A DNA stretch of 64,000 nucleotides from Thalassobellus citreus (GCF_044385915.1 NZ_JBISCC010000117.1:152449-216448), one strand, 5' to 3'; shown: positions 25,512 through 32,838, counted from the first letter of the stretch. A program made the numbers and translations. The notes: a model not told the origin generated them from the letters alone.

Positions 25512-25757
25512 TTAAACAATCTCTCCAATACGTACTTGCATAATTTCTACTTTTAAGTATTGCTTCTCATATTCTTTTTTACCTTCTTTAATAACATCTT
25601 GTAGCGTATTGCCATGCGTTATAGAGTTATAGGTTGTCATTGGTGCAAACGCTTTTTTTTCGGTAAAAAAACACCTGTAATCTACTTCAACTGCTATTTC
25701 CTTCGTATAGGTTTCGTCAGTCATTTCTATGTCTAAATCATTTGGTACTATTGTCAT
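25512..25757 (-). CDS. Hypothetical cassette-borne protein, 81 aa
   Basis: An 81-residue acidic protein (MTIVPNDLDIEMTDETYTKE) with beta-strand-like segments and an aromatic patch (VDYRCFFTEKKAF). No family, signal peptide or membrane span was recognised. It is flanked by attC-like repeats D (upstream) and C (downstream). Confidence 0.55.
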   Translation of the reverse strand: MTIVPNDLDIEMTDETYTKEIAVEVDYRCFFTEKKAFAPMTTYNSITHGNTLQDVIKEGKKEYEKQYLKVEIMQVRIGEIV

Positions 25758-25768
25758 TGTTTAACAGT

Positions 25769-25891
25769 TTACAACACAGTATAATCAAAATGCTTTACCG
25801 TGTTTGGTTAATATATTTTCTTTTCTAGTCTATGTGCTGGCAAATTCCTTCGGAATTATGCCGCACATTGTTTATACGTGGCACGTTAAGC
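25769..25891 (-). repeat. attC-like inverted repeat D
   Basis: Plus-strand ends TTACAAC (25769-25775) and GTTAAGC (25885-25891). Arms GTATAATCAAAATGC and GCACATTGTTTATAC pair with few mismatches. The inner hairpin AATTCC-TTC-GGAATT (25843-25857) sits in a second stem GTGCTGGC / GCCGCAC. The stop codon of the 103-aa gene lies in GTTAAGC. Confidence 0.6.
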
Positions 25892-26197
25892 ACTACAAGC
25901 AACCTCGTTTAAAACTTCTGGTTTCTGGTTCCATAAAACAGGAAATACGGGTACTTTTATTCGGTTTTGTATAATGGCTACTTTTAACCATTCTCTGTTG
26001 GTGTCTTCATTGGTAACTTCCATGGTCCAGGAGCGCGAATCGGTGCCACTAGCTTTATCTCTTACATGGGTATCATAATCTGCGCTGTACAATTCTTGCT
26101 CGTAATATTCTAGATTTAAAAGAAACTGACCTTCGGGTGTTCTAAAATCTTCTTCGGTAGCGAATCTTAACGGTGGTATTTTAGATGGTGAATTCAT
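25886..26197 (-). CDS. Hypothetical phage protein, 103 aa
   Basis: A 103-residue protein starting MNSPSKIPPLRFATEEDFRT. Its ATG overlaps the primase stop by 1 nt, so it is translationally coupled to a phage gene rather than preceded by a cassette boundary. Its stop lies inside the heptamer of repeat D. It therefore marks the right edge of the cassette-like region. No family was recognised. Confidence 0.6.
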   Translation of the reverse strand: MNSPSKIPPLRFATEEDFRTPEGQFLLNLEYYEQELYSADYDTHVRDKASGTDSRSWTMEVTNEDTNREWLKVAIIQNRIKVPVFPVLWNQKPEVLNEVACSA

Positions 26198-29100
26198 TAG
26201 AATGTGTTTGCTAGTTTTGCGTATAATTCGTCGCTTACGGTTAACGATATGTATTCTGTACCGTCACGTTTTATATCTGCACCTTTTTTAATAGCATTGT
26301 ATTCGAAATGCTCGTTAAGTTCACAGTATTTTTTAATCTTATTTTTAAAGGTCCTAACGTTTATATATTTTGATTGCGCAGGATATTTTACTAAAAACCC
26401 TTTTCCGTTTTCAATAGATTCTTCATTAAACATTCTAGATTTTGGAACATCACAATTTAAATTTTGCGATCTCGAAAAATATTCATCAGCCCAATCAATA
26501 AACACTTCGCCAATATCTTGTCTAAGCTTACGTTTTTCTAGTTTTTCGGTAGGCGCGGTAATTAATCCGTATTTAAAATACAGATGCGAACACATGGCTA
26601 AAAAATTATAAAACAAGTTCCATTGCTCGGTGTCCCATTCACTCCAAAACAAAGCTTTAAAATCGTCGGTTGGTTGGTATTCGTCGTTATACCAGTTAGA
26701 AAACCCTAAAAGAAATTGACGATCTCTAAACGAGCCACCTTCACCACGTAACGCATGGTTTGTTGTTATGTATATTTTTGGCGATAAGTGATGCGGAATA
26801 GTAAACTTTTTATCGCCTTTTCCTTCAACTTGCCAATCGCCTGTTATTTCGGTAAAAATGCCTTCTAAATCAAAATTAGTACGTACATCGTCTATAAATA
26901 CATTCTGAATACGTTCGTTAACTTCTTCCCATTTGTATTTGTCTTCCATGAAGTTTTTATTCTTCCCGTTAACAAATACTTGCGGTAAGGCGTGTTTTAA
27001 GGCTTTACCTACTAACGATTTACCACTACGCCCGTTACTACTTCCAACCTCTGTCATGGTGCCATCCATAGCAACCACAGCTTTTAAAACACTATCGTCT
27101 TTAAAATTATGAAGCAAATAACCGATAGCTGTTATTTTAGATAGTAAATGCTTAGAGGTTTCAAAAGCTTGAGGGAGGGTTAGGTCTTGGTACACCGATT
27201 TCTTACCTTCTTTTTTAGGGTAAAAATTCGAGGTATTGTATAAAAACTGGAGATAATCGCATTTTTCACCTTCTTCTGAAAAATCAATAGTCCATTCGCC
27301 TATATATTCTTTTAAATCGGGAGATTCTTTAGCGTCTTGATGTGTTATTTGATGAATTTCTGATAATAATAAAGGTGTTTTTTTAGGTGAAAAATCTTTT
27401 AAACGCGTTTCCCAAACTTGCCCTGTTACGTTTTTAATATCGCTTTCTTCAATACCTTCGGCGGTAATTTTCCAAAACGATTCGTTAAAAAACATATACT
27501 CTAAGCCTTTTTTAGATTCTAGAAGCTCTAATTTGGTATATTCTAAATGACTTAAACTATCGGGACCAAAATAACGTGTAGAACCTCGGTATAACATGTT
27601 TTCGACATCTTCATTAGCGATTGCTTTTTTAGTAAAATCGATTATAAAATTTCTAATTTGATGCGTTTTAACTTCGCGCACAATATTGCCATCGGTTTGA
27701 ATCCAGATATACGTGTTATCTGGTTGTTCTAATAAATTATAACCACGCGCTTGTAAAAAATTATAGCAACGTTTATTATTGAAAGTGTAAGTTGATTTAA
27801 TAACATCGCCATCATTGTTTTTTTTGTCTTGACGCGTCCAAAAACGTTCATGATCTAAAAGCGGTTGCGCTAACACATAACCTTTAGGGTCTTTAGGGTC
27901 TATTCTCCATTTAGTAGAGCCGAATTTAAATAGTTCTAAATTACTTAACGCTTCTTTGTGTTTAGACACAAAAGCATCAATGTTTTGAAGCCCCCAATGC
28001 TCTAATAGTTTATAATCGGAGGTAGTGGTTATTTCTTCAAACTGTAAATAACTCGCATCACCTTCAGGTGTGTTTAATGCTTTTTTACATAAATCGGCTA
28101 AAGTATCGGGTTTCGATTTTAATGAGTTGGCCAATAAATCGTCTACACCTTTATCTTTTTCTGGATTCTCTTTTACATAACCCCAAAAGATTTTTAAATG
28201 TATGTCCTGGTTAGCGAATGATGCAAAATGATTTCTAAAGTTCTTGATTGCTGTAAAAAAGGAACGCGGTCTATTATCGGCAGAATGTTTAGAATCTATT
28301 TTATGCGATAAATCTAACCAATCGGCATCCACAATAAACACCACTTTTTCAACTTGGCAACGTTGTATTATTAATTCGAATTCTACAGGTAAACGCTTAT
28401 TGTAAGCAATATTATGAATACCCATAATACCAACACTTGGCATACCGTGTTTAGAAGCTTTATCAGCTTTCTTTTCGCCTTCTTGTATGTAAAGTGTTTC
28501 TATTCTAGAACCATTATGATATTTTTCTCTAATATATTTATTAATGTAAATTTTAGAACCACTACCATAAGGCGAACGGTATTTGGTAGGCTTATCGTTT
28601 TTGTCGCGATGAAGTTCTGGATTTTGAAACCGAACTCTATAAAACGGTTTCTTTTTACCAACGGCTTTTTGGCTTTTGTTAAGCGTGTAGTAATACATTG
28701 GATTTCCATCTAAATCGAAATAATGTATAATAACATCGTCGCCTTTAACAATTTCAAACGCTTGATCTACCGTTCCTGGTTGATATAAACAGAATTCTTT
28801 TACAGTTTCTTCGTCTATTACTATACGCTCGTCGGTAACATCTTCTTTTTTAAGCCCGCTATCCTTTAGCATTTTATCGCAATAGGTTTTTGTACTACGA
28901 CGATCTGTATTATTAGGACGCTTTTCGTTTAAATCTATACCTCCTAAACGCGCTAATTCCTCTAAAGCATCTGGGTACGATTTACCATGAAAAGAGGTAA
29001 GGTAACTAGCAGCGGTTTTAACCCCAATATCGCATTTAAAACATTTTGCAACACCTTTTGCTTTGTTAAACTCTAATTTTTCTTTGGTTTTACAAATAGG

Positions 29101-29220
29101 ACAATCAACCACAACTTGAGATCCTTTCTTTTTAGATAAATCGTGATAAGATTCTAGTACTTGCTCTAGCGATACAGCTTCGAGTATAGCTTCTTTTTTT
29201 TCTTTTGAAATATATGGCAT
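26197..29220 (-). CDS. Phage primase-helicase, 1,007 aa
   Basis: A replication protein. The N-terminal CHC2-type zinc finger has C40-x2-C43 and C60-x2-C63 (CPIC ... CFKC). A Toprim-like region follows, with YIQEGEKKADKA at about 245-257 and VVFIVDADW near 295. The C-terminal third is an SF3/D5-like helicase: Walker A GSSNGRSGKS near residue 725, Walker B NVFIDDV about 40 residues later, and a KIYITTNHAL sensor-1 motif. A long uncharacterised middle part separates the two. It probably primes and unwinds phage DNA. The upstream gene ends 1 bp before its ATG. Confidence 0.85.
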   Translation of the reverse strand: MPYISKEKKEAILEAVSLEQVLESYHDLSKKKGSQVVVDCPICKTKEKLEFNKAKGVAKCFKCDIGVKTAASYLTSFHGKSYPDALEELARLGGIDLNEKRPNNTDRRSTKTYCDKMLKDSGLKKEDVTDERIVIDEETVKEFCLYQPGTVDQAFEIVKGDDVIIHYFDLDGNPMYYYTLNKSQKAVGKKKPFYRVRFQNPELHRDKNDKPTKYRSPYGSGSKIYINKYIREKYHNGSRIETLYIQEGEKKADKASKHGMPSVGIMGIHNIAYNKRLPVEFELIIQRCQVEKVVFIVDADWLDLSHKIDSKHSADNRPRSFFTAIKNFRNHFASFANQDIHLKIFWGYVKENPEKDKGVDDLLANSLKSKPDTLADLCKKALNTPEGDASYLQFEEITTTSDYKLLEHWGLQNIDAFVSKHKEALSNLELFKFGSTKWRIDPKDPKGYVLAQPLLDHERFWTRQDKKNNDGDVIKSTYTFNNKRCYNFLQARGYNLLEQPDNTYIWIQTDGNIVREVKTHQIRNFIIDFTKKAIANEDVENMLYRGSTRYFGPDSLSHLEYTKLELLESKKGLEYMFFNESFWKITAEGIEESDIKNVTGQVWETRLKDFSPKKTPLLLSEIHQITHQDAKESPDLKEYIGEWTIDFSEEGEKCDYLQFLYNTSNFYPKKEGKKSVYQDLTLPQAFETSKHLLSKITAIGYLLHNFKDDSVLKAVVAMDGTMTEVGSSNGRSGKSLVGKALKHALPQVFVNGKNKNFMEDKYKWEEVNERIQNVFIDDVRTNFDLEGIFTEITGDWQVEGKGDKKFTIPHHLSPKIYITTNHALRGEGGSFRDRQFLLGFSNWYNDEYQPTDDFKALFWSEWDTEQWNLFYNFLAMCSHLYFKYGLITAPTEKLEKRKLRQDIGEVFIDWADEYFSRSQNLNCDVPKSRMFNEESIENGKGFLVKYPAQSKYINVRTFKNKIKKYCELNEHFEYNAIKKGADIKRDGTEYISLTVSDELYAKLANTF

Positions 29221-29221
29221 G

Positions 29222-29536
29222 TTATATGGTGGCTAATAAAATGAATGAAAAAGGTTGAGTTTCTAGGTTTACTTTAGAGTACATTTTTTTTAGTATCTCT
29301 TTGGTTTCGTATGCCGAATACCCCGTATCTAATCGGGCTATGTATTCGTCTATTTGATTAAAAAAGATGGTTTTAATGTCTATAATTTCAGCGCGTTTAA
29401 CCAGTTTACGATTTAACAAAATAGGGTACTCATGGTTAAGCTTGTATTTGTTTGAATTCTTTAAACGAATAGTTGTAAAACATTTACAGTCTAGTTTATT
29501 ATTCCAATTGGTGCTAAAATTGATTACTGCGCTCAT
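29222..29536 (-). CDS. ASCH/PUA-like small phage protein, 104 aa
   Basis: A 104-residue protein with the pattern CFTTIRLKN, then a YKLNHEYPILL strand pair, AEIIDIKTIFF, and ARLDTGYSAYETKEILKKMY. That order (FTTIR, a beta-barrel, then an LDTGY/ExxxLLxxMY helix) resembles ASCH-fold phage proteins, which may bind RNA or modified nucleotides. Its ATG overlaps the stop of the upstream 44-aa gene (ATGA). Confidence 0.55.
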   Translation of the reverse strand: MSAVINFSTNWNNKLDCKCFTTIRLKNSNKYKLNHEYPILLNRKLVKRAEIIDIKTIFFNQIDEYIARLDTGYSAYETKEILKKMYSKVNLETQPFSFILLATI

Positions 29537-29667
29537 ACTTTCAGGTTAAAAAATATTTTTACTTCGTTGTGAGAATCTTTAATTATGGTATCTACTTTTG
29601 CTTGAGAAAGTCCGTTAGCGTACATGGTACGAATGGCGTGTTTTAATAAAGCTTCTTCTGGTGTCAT
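29533..29667 (-). CDS. Small early phage protein, 44 aa
   Basis: ATG 29665-29667 to TGA 29533. It encodes MTPEEALLKHAIRTMYANGL and a short helical remainder with a C-terminal strand. The TGA overlaps the next ATG as ATGA, which supports translation. The fold looks like a small helical DNA- or protein-binding peptide. No family was recognised. Confidence 0.5.
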   Translation of the reverse strand: MTPEEALLKHAIRTMYANGLSQAKVDTIIKDSHNEVKIFFNLKV

Positions 29668-29680
29668 GGTTAGTTAATTT

Positions 29681-29845
29681 CTAGTTGTACACTATAGTTA
29701 TATTCGTTTTGAGCGCGTTGCACATATTTATTATCAACAGGTTCGTTGAAACCAATAAATATTGTGTGTGTGTGTGCGGATTATACTTAATACCTGCCTT
29801 TTTTAACCTGCGATGTATGTAGTATCTTTTTGAGTTTGCTGCCAT
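29681..29845 (-). CDS. Small early protein with a dinucleotide-repeat frameshift, 54 aa
   Basis: ATG 29843-29845 opens MAANSKRYYIHRRLKKAGIK, a basic start. After codon 23 the gene crosses a (CA)6 tract (plus strand GT repeat at 29764-29776). In the current frame the rest is a poor hydrophobic tail ending at TAG 29681. A 2-nt shorter tract would instead give the hydrophilic ending IGFNEPVDNKYVQRAQNEYN to a stop at 29670. The intact gene may therefore have been altered by slippage. Small size limits certainty. Confidence 0.4.
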   Translation of the reverse strand: MAANSKRYYIHRRLKKAGIKYNPHTHTQYLLVSTNLLIINMCNALKTNITIVYN

Positions 29846-29848
29846 GGT

Positions 29849-30016
29849 TTAAAGCTTATCGTTAATATTATTCATAGTTTTAAGCTGCTCCTTCGAAATA
29901 TTAGCTTTTGAAAAACCTATTTGCGGATCACAAATTTGTTTCACAACCTCTTTAAAGTTATTTGCGTCGTTATTTTTTAAAACCACTTTTAACACTTCGT
30001 TTTTTTCTACTTTCAT
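29849..30016 (-). CDS. Small early phage protein, 55 aa
   Basis: ATG 30014-30016 to TAA 29849. It encodes MKVEKNEVLKVVLKNNDANN and a charged helical remainder. It sits 3 bp from the next gene in the early operon. No family was recognised. The close packing and charged composition support a real gene. Confidence 0.5.
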   Translation of the reverse strand: MKVEKNEVLKVVLKNNDANNFKEVVKQICDPQIGFSKANISKEQLKTMNNINDKL

Positions 30017-30039
30017 ATAAATAATTTTTAAAAATCAGT

Positions 30040-30086
30040 CTTTAAACTTGGCATCGTGAGAGAACCGTTGTTAGCCAAGTTTAAAG
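30040..30086. other. Long hairpin in the early operon
   Basis: Perfect 13-bp arms CTTTAAACTTGGC (30040-30052) and GCCAAGTTTAAAG (30074-30086) with a 21-nt loop. No T-run follows, so it is not an ordinary terminator. It lies in a 118-bp gap between two small genes. Confidence 0.6.
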
Positions 30087-30134
30087 GAACTGACATGTGA
30101 TTGAATTGCTATTAATCAACCTTGGTGTATTATG

Positions 30135-30299
30135 TTAATCTTCGTTATCTGGAACAGGGCCAAAGCGTTTAAAATCTTCTTTTAGTTTCTCGTTCCATTG
30201 TGCAGCGGTGTAAGGTTTTTGTCTAAAAACTAATACTATAATTAAGCCTATAACAACAACCGCTATGACGGCTAGATTTACAATTATTGCTAATTCCAT
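30135..30299 (-). CDS. Small single-span membrane protein, 54 aa
   Basis: ATG 30297-30299 to TAA 30135. It has an N-terminal membrane segment (LAIIVNLAVIAVVVIGLIIV) and a charged cytoplasmic tail (QWNEKLKEDFKRFG). Its ATG lies inside the end of the upstream gene, overlapping it by 10 nt. It could be an early host-takeover or superinfection-exclusion peptide, but that is not shown. Confidence 0.5.
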   Translation of the reverse strand: MELAIIVNLAVIAVVVIGLIIVLVFRQKPYTAAQWNEKLKEDFKRFGPVPDNED

Positions 30300-30757
30300 T
30301 TATCTTTATTTTTAGAGTTAGAAACAACTGTTTTACAAATCACTTCAATATTTCGAGTTGCTTCGTTATGTTTAATAAGCGCATCTTTTTCTTCAATTAA
30401 AGCCGTTAGTTTTTTTTGGTAATAATCGCGTAATTCGGCAGTAGCAATAGGCGCAAAATTCTTAGCGGTATTTAAAGCGTGTAACTGGTTGTTAAACTGG
30501 TTTATTTTACCTTGAAGGGTTTGTAACTCTGTTTTCTGATCCATAATATATTGGTATGCTGCTAAAATTTTAATAATAGCATATTGACTGTTTGTTTTTT
30601 TGCACCAGAACAACGTAGCTTCTAAAAACGTGCATTGTTTTAATGCTTTTATACGCATTAGGTTTACCAAATAAGGTTCAAGACTAGGTTTCCAGTCGGC
30701 TTGAAAATCTTTAACTATTAATAAAGATTCTTGCGGTGTGTGAGATATTGGCATCAT
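30290..30757 (-). CDS. Coiled-coil early phage protein, 155 aa
   Basis: A 155-residue protein whose C-terminal half (about residues 70-140) is a long coiled coil (ELQTLQGKINQFNNQLHALN). The N-terminal half is globular and hydrophobic. Start and stop overlap the neighbours (4 and 10 nt). No family was recognised. Confidence 0.6.
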   Translation of the reverse strand: MMPISHTPQESLLIVKDFQADWKPSLEPYLVNLMRIKALKQCTFLEATLFWCKKTNSQYAIIKILAAYQYIMDQKTELQTLQGKINQFNNQLHALNTAKNFAPIATAELRDYYQKKLTALIEEKDALIKHNEATRNIEVICKTVVSNSKNKDKWN

Positions 30758-31338
30758 ATACGTTCGTCTTTTAAAACCATTACAAATTGAGCTTTGCTTT
30801 GCACACCAGCTAGTTCGTAAAGTTTGCGTTTGTGGTGGGGTAGTGTACTTACTGCAATATTAAGCGCGTCGGCCATTTGTTTATCTAGCTTATCTTCTAG
30901 CATCATATCGCAAATAGCTATTTGGCGGGTGTTTAAATGGTGGCCGTTTATGGTAATGTGTTTATTGCTCCAGTTTTCGTAATTCCATTCTTTTGAGTGA
31001 CGGTAGTTTTCGCTTGGTTGCAGTACACCATCAATAATATCGGGTGTAAAATCGGCTTCACCATACATGTGGTATGTAAAAATTTCAACTTGACGACGCT
31101 GGTCATCAGATTTTTTACGGCAATACGCAGCAGCTCCAGGGTTTTCTAAATAAGCCTCTAGTAATAAATTATATTCTAAACGAGGTAAATGTTTAAATTG
31201 ATGCGTATGCCCACGTTGAAACCAAATAACTTCTTCGGTTGCTGGTATGCCTACAAATTCGATATTATGATCGTTTGGCATCATGCCCGCTATAAATTTG
31301 TTGTTTTGTTTTTGTAAATTTGCTGTGTTAGTAATCAT
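30754..31338 (-). CDS. LuxR-type HTH phage regulator, 194 aa
   Basis: The C-terminal 60 residues look like a GerE/LuxR-type HTH: LNTRQIAICDMMLEDKLDKQ, then MADALNIAVSTLPHHKRKLY, ending in QFVMVLKDERI. The N-terminal part has no recognised sensor. In the early operon it is a good candidate for the activator of the four late promoters, an inference from its class and place. The stop overlaps the next ATG by 4 nt. Confidence 0.6.
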   Translation of the reverse strand: MITNTANLQKQNNKFIAGMMPNDHNIEFVGIPATEEVIWFQRGHTHQFKHLPRLEYNLLLEAYLENPGAAAYCRKKSDDQRRQVEIFTYHMYGEADFTPDIIDGVLQPSENYRHSKEWNYENWSNKHITINGHHLNTRQIAICDMMLEDKLDKQMADALNIAVSTLPHHKRKLYELAGVQSKAQFVMVLKDERI

Positions 31339-31367
31339 AGGTTTAAGATTTATTGATTATTAATGTT

Positions 31368-31391
31368 ATCCCAATGTGTCCGCATTGGGAT
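31368..31391. other. Hairpin with T-run on the opposite strand
   Basis: Perfect 9-bp arms ATCCCAATG (31368-31376) and CATTGGGAT (31383-31391) around TGTCCG. The following TTTTTT lies on the plus strand, whereas all nearby genes are on the minus strand. It could end plus-strand or antisense transcripts, or act on minus-strand RNA as a leader hairpin ahead of the LuxR-type gene. Confidence 0.5.
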
Positions 31392-31394
31392 TTT

Positions 31395-31472
31395 TTATTT
31401 CTTATTTCGGTTAATGTATTTAGCTAAAGCAGCTAATTCCTGTATAGTGTGGTAATCTTTAATTAAATTCAT
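31395..31472 (-). CDS. Possible 25-aa coupled peptide
   Basis: A short frame, ATG 31470-31472 to TAA 31395, encodes MNLIKDYHTIQELAALAKYI and five more residues. Its ATG overlaps the TGA of the 82-aa gene as ATGA. The evidence is that overlap alone; it may be a chance frame. Confidence 0.3.
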   Translation of the reverse strand: MNLIKDYHTIQELAALAKYINRNKK

Positions 31473-31717
31473 GATTCACCTTTTTTAGAAATAGTTATTT
31501 TTTGAGCTTTAAAAGAGTAAATAGTTTTTGTAGACACTCCTAACTCTGTACAGATATCTAAAATTCTATCTTGAGAATTCTCTTTTATTTTTTCAAAAGA
31601 ATCTACCACTCTTAAACATTTCAAGTCTTCTGAAATTTCTGTAGCTGCAATTCCTGTAGTTTTAGATATTGAAGCTATTATTTTGTTTACTTTGTTTAAT
31701 TGATCTATATAGTCCAT
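31469..31717 (-). CDS. Small early protein with C-terminal HTH, 82 aa
   Basis: An 82-residue protein with a helical N-terminus (MDYIDQLNKVNKIIASISKT) and a C-terminal helix-turn-helix-like stretch (RILDICTELGVSTKTIYSFK, residues about 52-71). It is the second gene of the early operon and may regulate the switch or later early genes. Confidence 0.5.
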   Translation of the reverse strand: MDYIDQLNKVNKIIASISKTTGIAATEISEDLKCLRVVDSFEKIKENSQDRILDICTELGVSTKTIYSFKAQKITISKKGES

Positions 31718-31730
31718 AATGTGAATTGTT

Positions 31731-31985
31731 TTATGCTGATAAAATGCGGTTACGTCGCGCTTCTTGTTCTTTTAGTTCTTGTTTTTTTGCTTCAACAACT
31801 TGAAAAATAACAGGCTCAATTTCTTTATGTTCTTGCCCGCTCATTACTTTAGCTATCATATTTGATGTATGCGGTAAACCGTATTTATTCCTAATACCTT
31901 TTTTATTTAAAGCCTCTGAAATAGTTTTACAGTACCTATAACCAAGCACTTCAATTATTCCTTCTTTTTGCTCTTCAGTTATCAT
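31731..31985 (-). CDS. First early gene, possible DNA-binding protein, 84 aa
   Basis: An 84-residue charged protein (MITEEQKEGIIEVLGYRYCK) with an SEALNKKGIRNKYGLPHTSN region resembling small recombinase-like HTH helices. It lies 59 bp from the early promoter, in the position of Cro-like or antirepressor genes. No family was recognised. Confidence 0.5.
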   Translation of the reverse strand: MITEEQKEGIIEVLGYRYCKTISEALNKKGIRNKYGLPHTSNMIAKVMSGQEHKEIEPVIFQVVEAKKQELKEQEARRNRILSA

Positions 31986-32044
31986 ATATATCTAGTATTG
32001 CGTAGTTAAATTATTAATCATACTTTTATCATAGTTAAGTCATA

Positions 32045-32077
32045 CAAATATAGAGGATATTTCCTCTAATAAACAAA
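32045..32077 (-). promoter_or_regulatory. Early promoter with operator palindrome
   Basis: On the minus strand: TTTG (32077-32074), a 21-bp spacer, and TATATTTG (32052-32045), a textbook Bacteroidota -33/-7 pair. The palindrome TAGAGGATATTTCCTCTA (32051-32068, perfect 7-bp arms, 4-bp centre) fills the spacer and overlaps the -7 box. A repressor bound here would block early transcription. The repressor candidate starts 15 bp to the right on the other strand, the classical divergent switch layout. Confidence 0.75.
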
Positions 32078-32083
32078 TTTTTA

Positions 32084-32518
32084 GTGGAAAAAGTTTCTAA
32101 AATAAAACTACGATTGCTTGAAGTAGCCAAAAACAAAGGGATTGGGTATGAAAAATTTTTTAAAAGTTTCGGCACAACCTACGCTAATTTTAAAGGCAAA
32201 AGCCTAAAAAGTAGTTTAAGATCTGAAGTTTTAGCGGATTTTTCGTCTATATATCCGAATGAAGATTTACATTGGATAATTACTGGAGACGAGAAAAAAG
32301 ACACTAATAGCAACCTATTATTAAACGAACCAGTGGCTGGTTATAAAATAGAAGGAAAAAATAACACCGAAAGTTTAGACGAAGCGGTTAGACGTATTAT
32401 AAAAGAAGAAACACAACCAAAGCTTGATAGTATGGCTAACGATTTAATGATTTTAATACGTAGAAACATGGAGTCTAACACTAACGACACCGAAGACGAA
32501 AACAAAAAAACAGGTTAA
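32084..32518 (+). CDS. Probable lysogeny repressor, 144 aa
   Basis: GTG start at 32084. The N-terminal part reads like a phage repressor HTH region (LRLLEVAKNKGIGYEKFFKS, then GTTYANFKGKSLKSSLRSEV). The motif NEDLHWIITGDE is typical of repressors of the Bacteroidota phage type. A charged C-terminal helix probably mediates dimerisation. It is divergent from the early operon and next to the palindromic operator, so it is the best repressor candidate. No peptidase domain is seen. Confidence 0.65.
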   Translation: MEKVSKIKLRLLEVAKNKGIGYEKFFKSFGTTYANFKGKSLKSSLRSEVLADFSSIYPNEDLHWIITGDEKKDTNSNLLLNEPVAGYKIEGKNNTESLDEAVRRIIKEETQPKLDSMANDLMILIRRNMESNTNDTEDENKKTG

Positions 32519-32533
32519 GCAATTAGCTTAACC
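32513..32533 (-). terminator. Terminator between convergent regulators
   Basis: GGTTAAGC (32513-32520) and GCTTAACC (32526-32533), 8-bp arms with a 5-nt loop. On the minus strand the stem is followed by TG and seven T residues. It contains the stop codons of both converging genes (32515-32518). Confidence 0.7.
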
Positions 32534-32838
32534 CCCGATACAAATTGAAGATTGTACGTTATTAAATTGCGTAAAAACCGTAACGTACAGCAATCATGTT
32601 CTTTTAAAATACTGGATATTATTTTTACCGAAGCCTGAAACTCTGGTTTAAACATAATAAAATCGAACTCCGAATCTACAGGTGTACGATATAAGGCGTT
32701 TAAATACATTATTAGGTTTTCGAGGCGTTGCCTTTCATAGATGGTTACAGTTTTAAATTGCGACTTTAAGCATTTTTCAATTTTAGGTAAGCCTCCAAAA
32801 GTTTCAATTTTACTAACTGTATAAGTTTGTACTTGCAT
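32515..32838 (-). CDS. Hypothetical protein in the switch region, 107 aa
   Basis: A 107-residue soluble protein (MQVQTYTVSKIETFGGLPKI) on the minus strand between two plus-strand regulators. It converges with the repressor (4-nt overlap) and diverges from the HTH-PAS gene (73 bp). No family was recognised. An antirepressor or lysogeny modulator is possible, judged by location only. Confidence 0.5.
   Translation of the reverse strand: MQVQTYTVSKIETFGGLPKIEKCLKSQFKTVTIYERQRLENLIMYLNALYRTPVDSEFDFIMFKPEFQASVKIISSILKEHDCCTLRFLRNLITYNLQFVSGVKLIA

Larger units (their letters stand above)
24321..25891 (-). mobile_element. Candidate integron-like gene-cassette array without integrase
   Basis: Five small co-directional genes separated by 123-173 bp imperfect inverted repeats. 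Repeat ends are RYYYAAC/GTTRRRY-like heptamers. Reading the minus strand, each unit's opening heptamer and the heptamer after its gene are complementary: GTTGGGC/GCCCAAC (57-aa unit, 7/7), GTTAGGC/GCCTAAC (71-aa unit, 7/7), GTTGTAA/ATACAAC (81-aa unit, 6/7), GTTAGAA/TGCTAAC (87-aa unit, 6/7). Three of the repeats share AAC-rTGCCAC-nyATAA on one arm and a TTCCTTCGGAA hairpin inside. Stop codons fall in or next to the left-arm heptamer. These are features of attC sites. The 103-aa gene has a downstream site but no opening site. No integron integrase is visible. Confidence 0.6.

Noticed and set aside
24321..25891. Treating the intergenic repeats as ordinary terminators
   Set aside because: They lack T-runs after the stems, are 120-170 bp long, and share heptamer ends that match across each gene; terminators would not show this.
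26204..26611. 135-aa plus-strand frame within the primase gene
   Set aside because: It lies opposite the C-terminal part of a convincing primase and has shadow-type composition.
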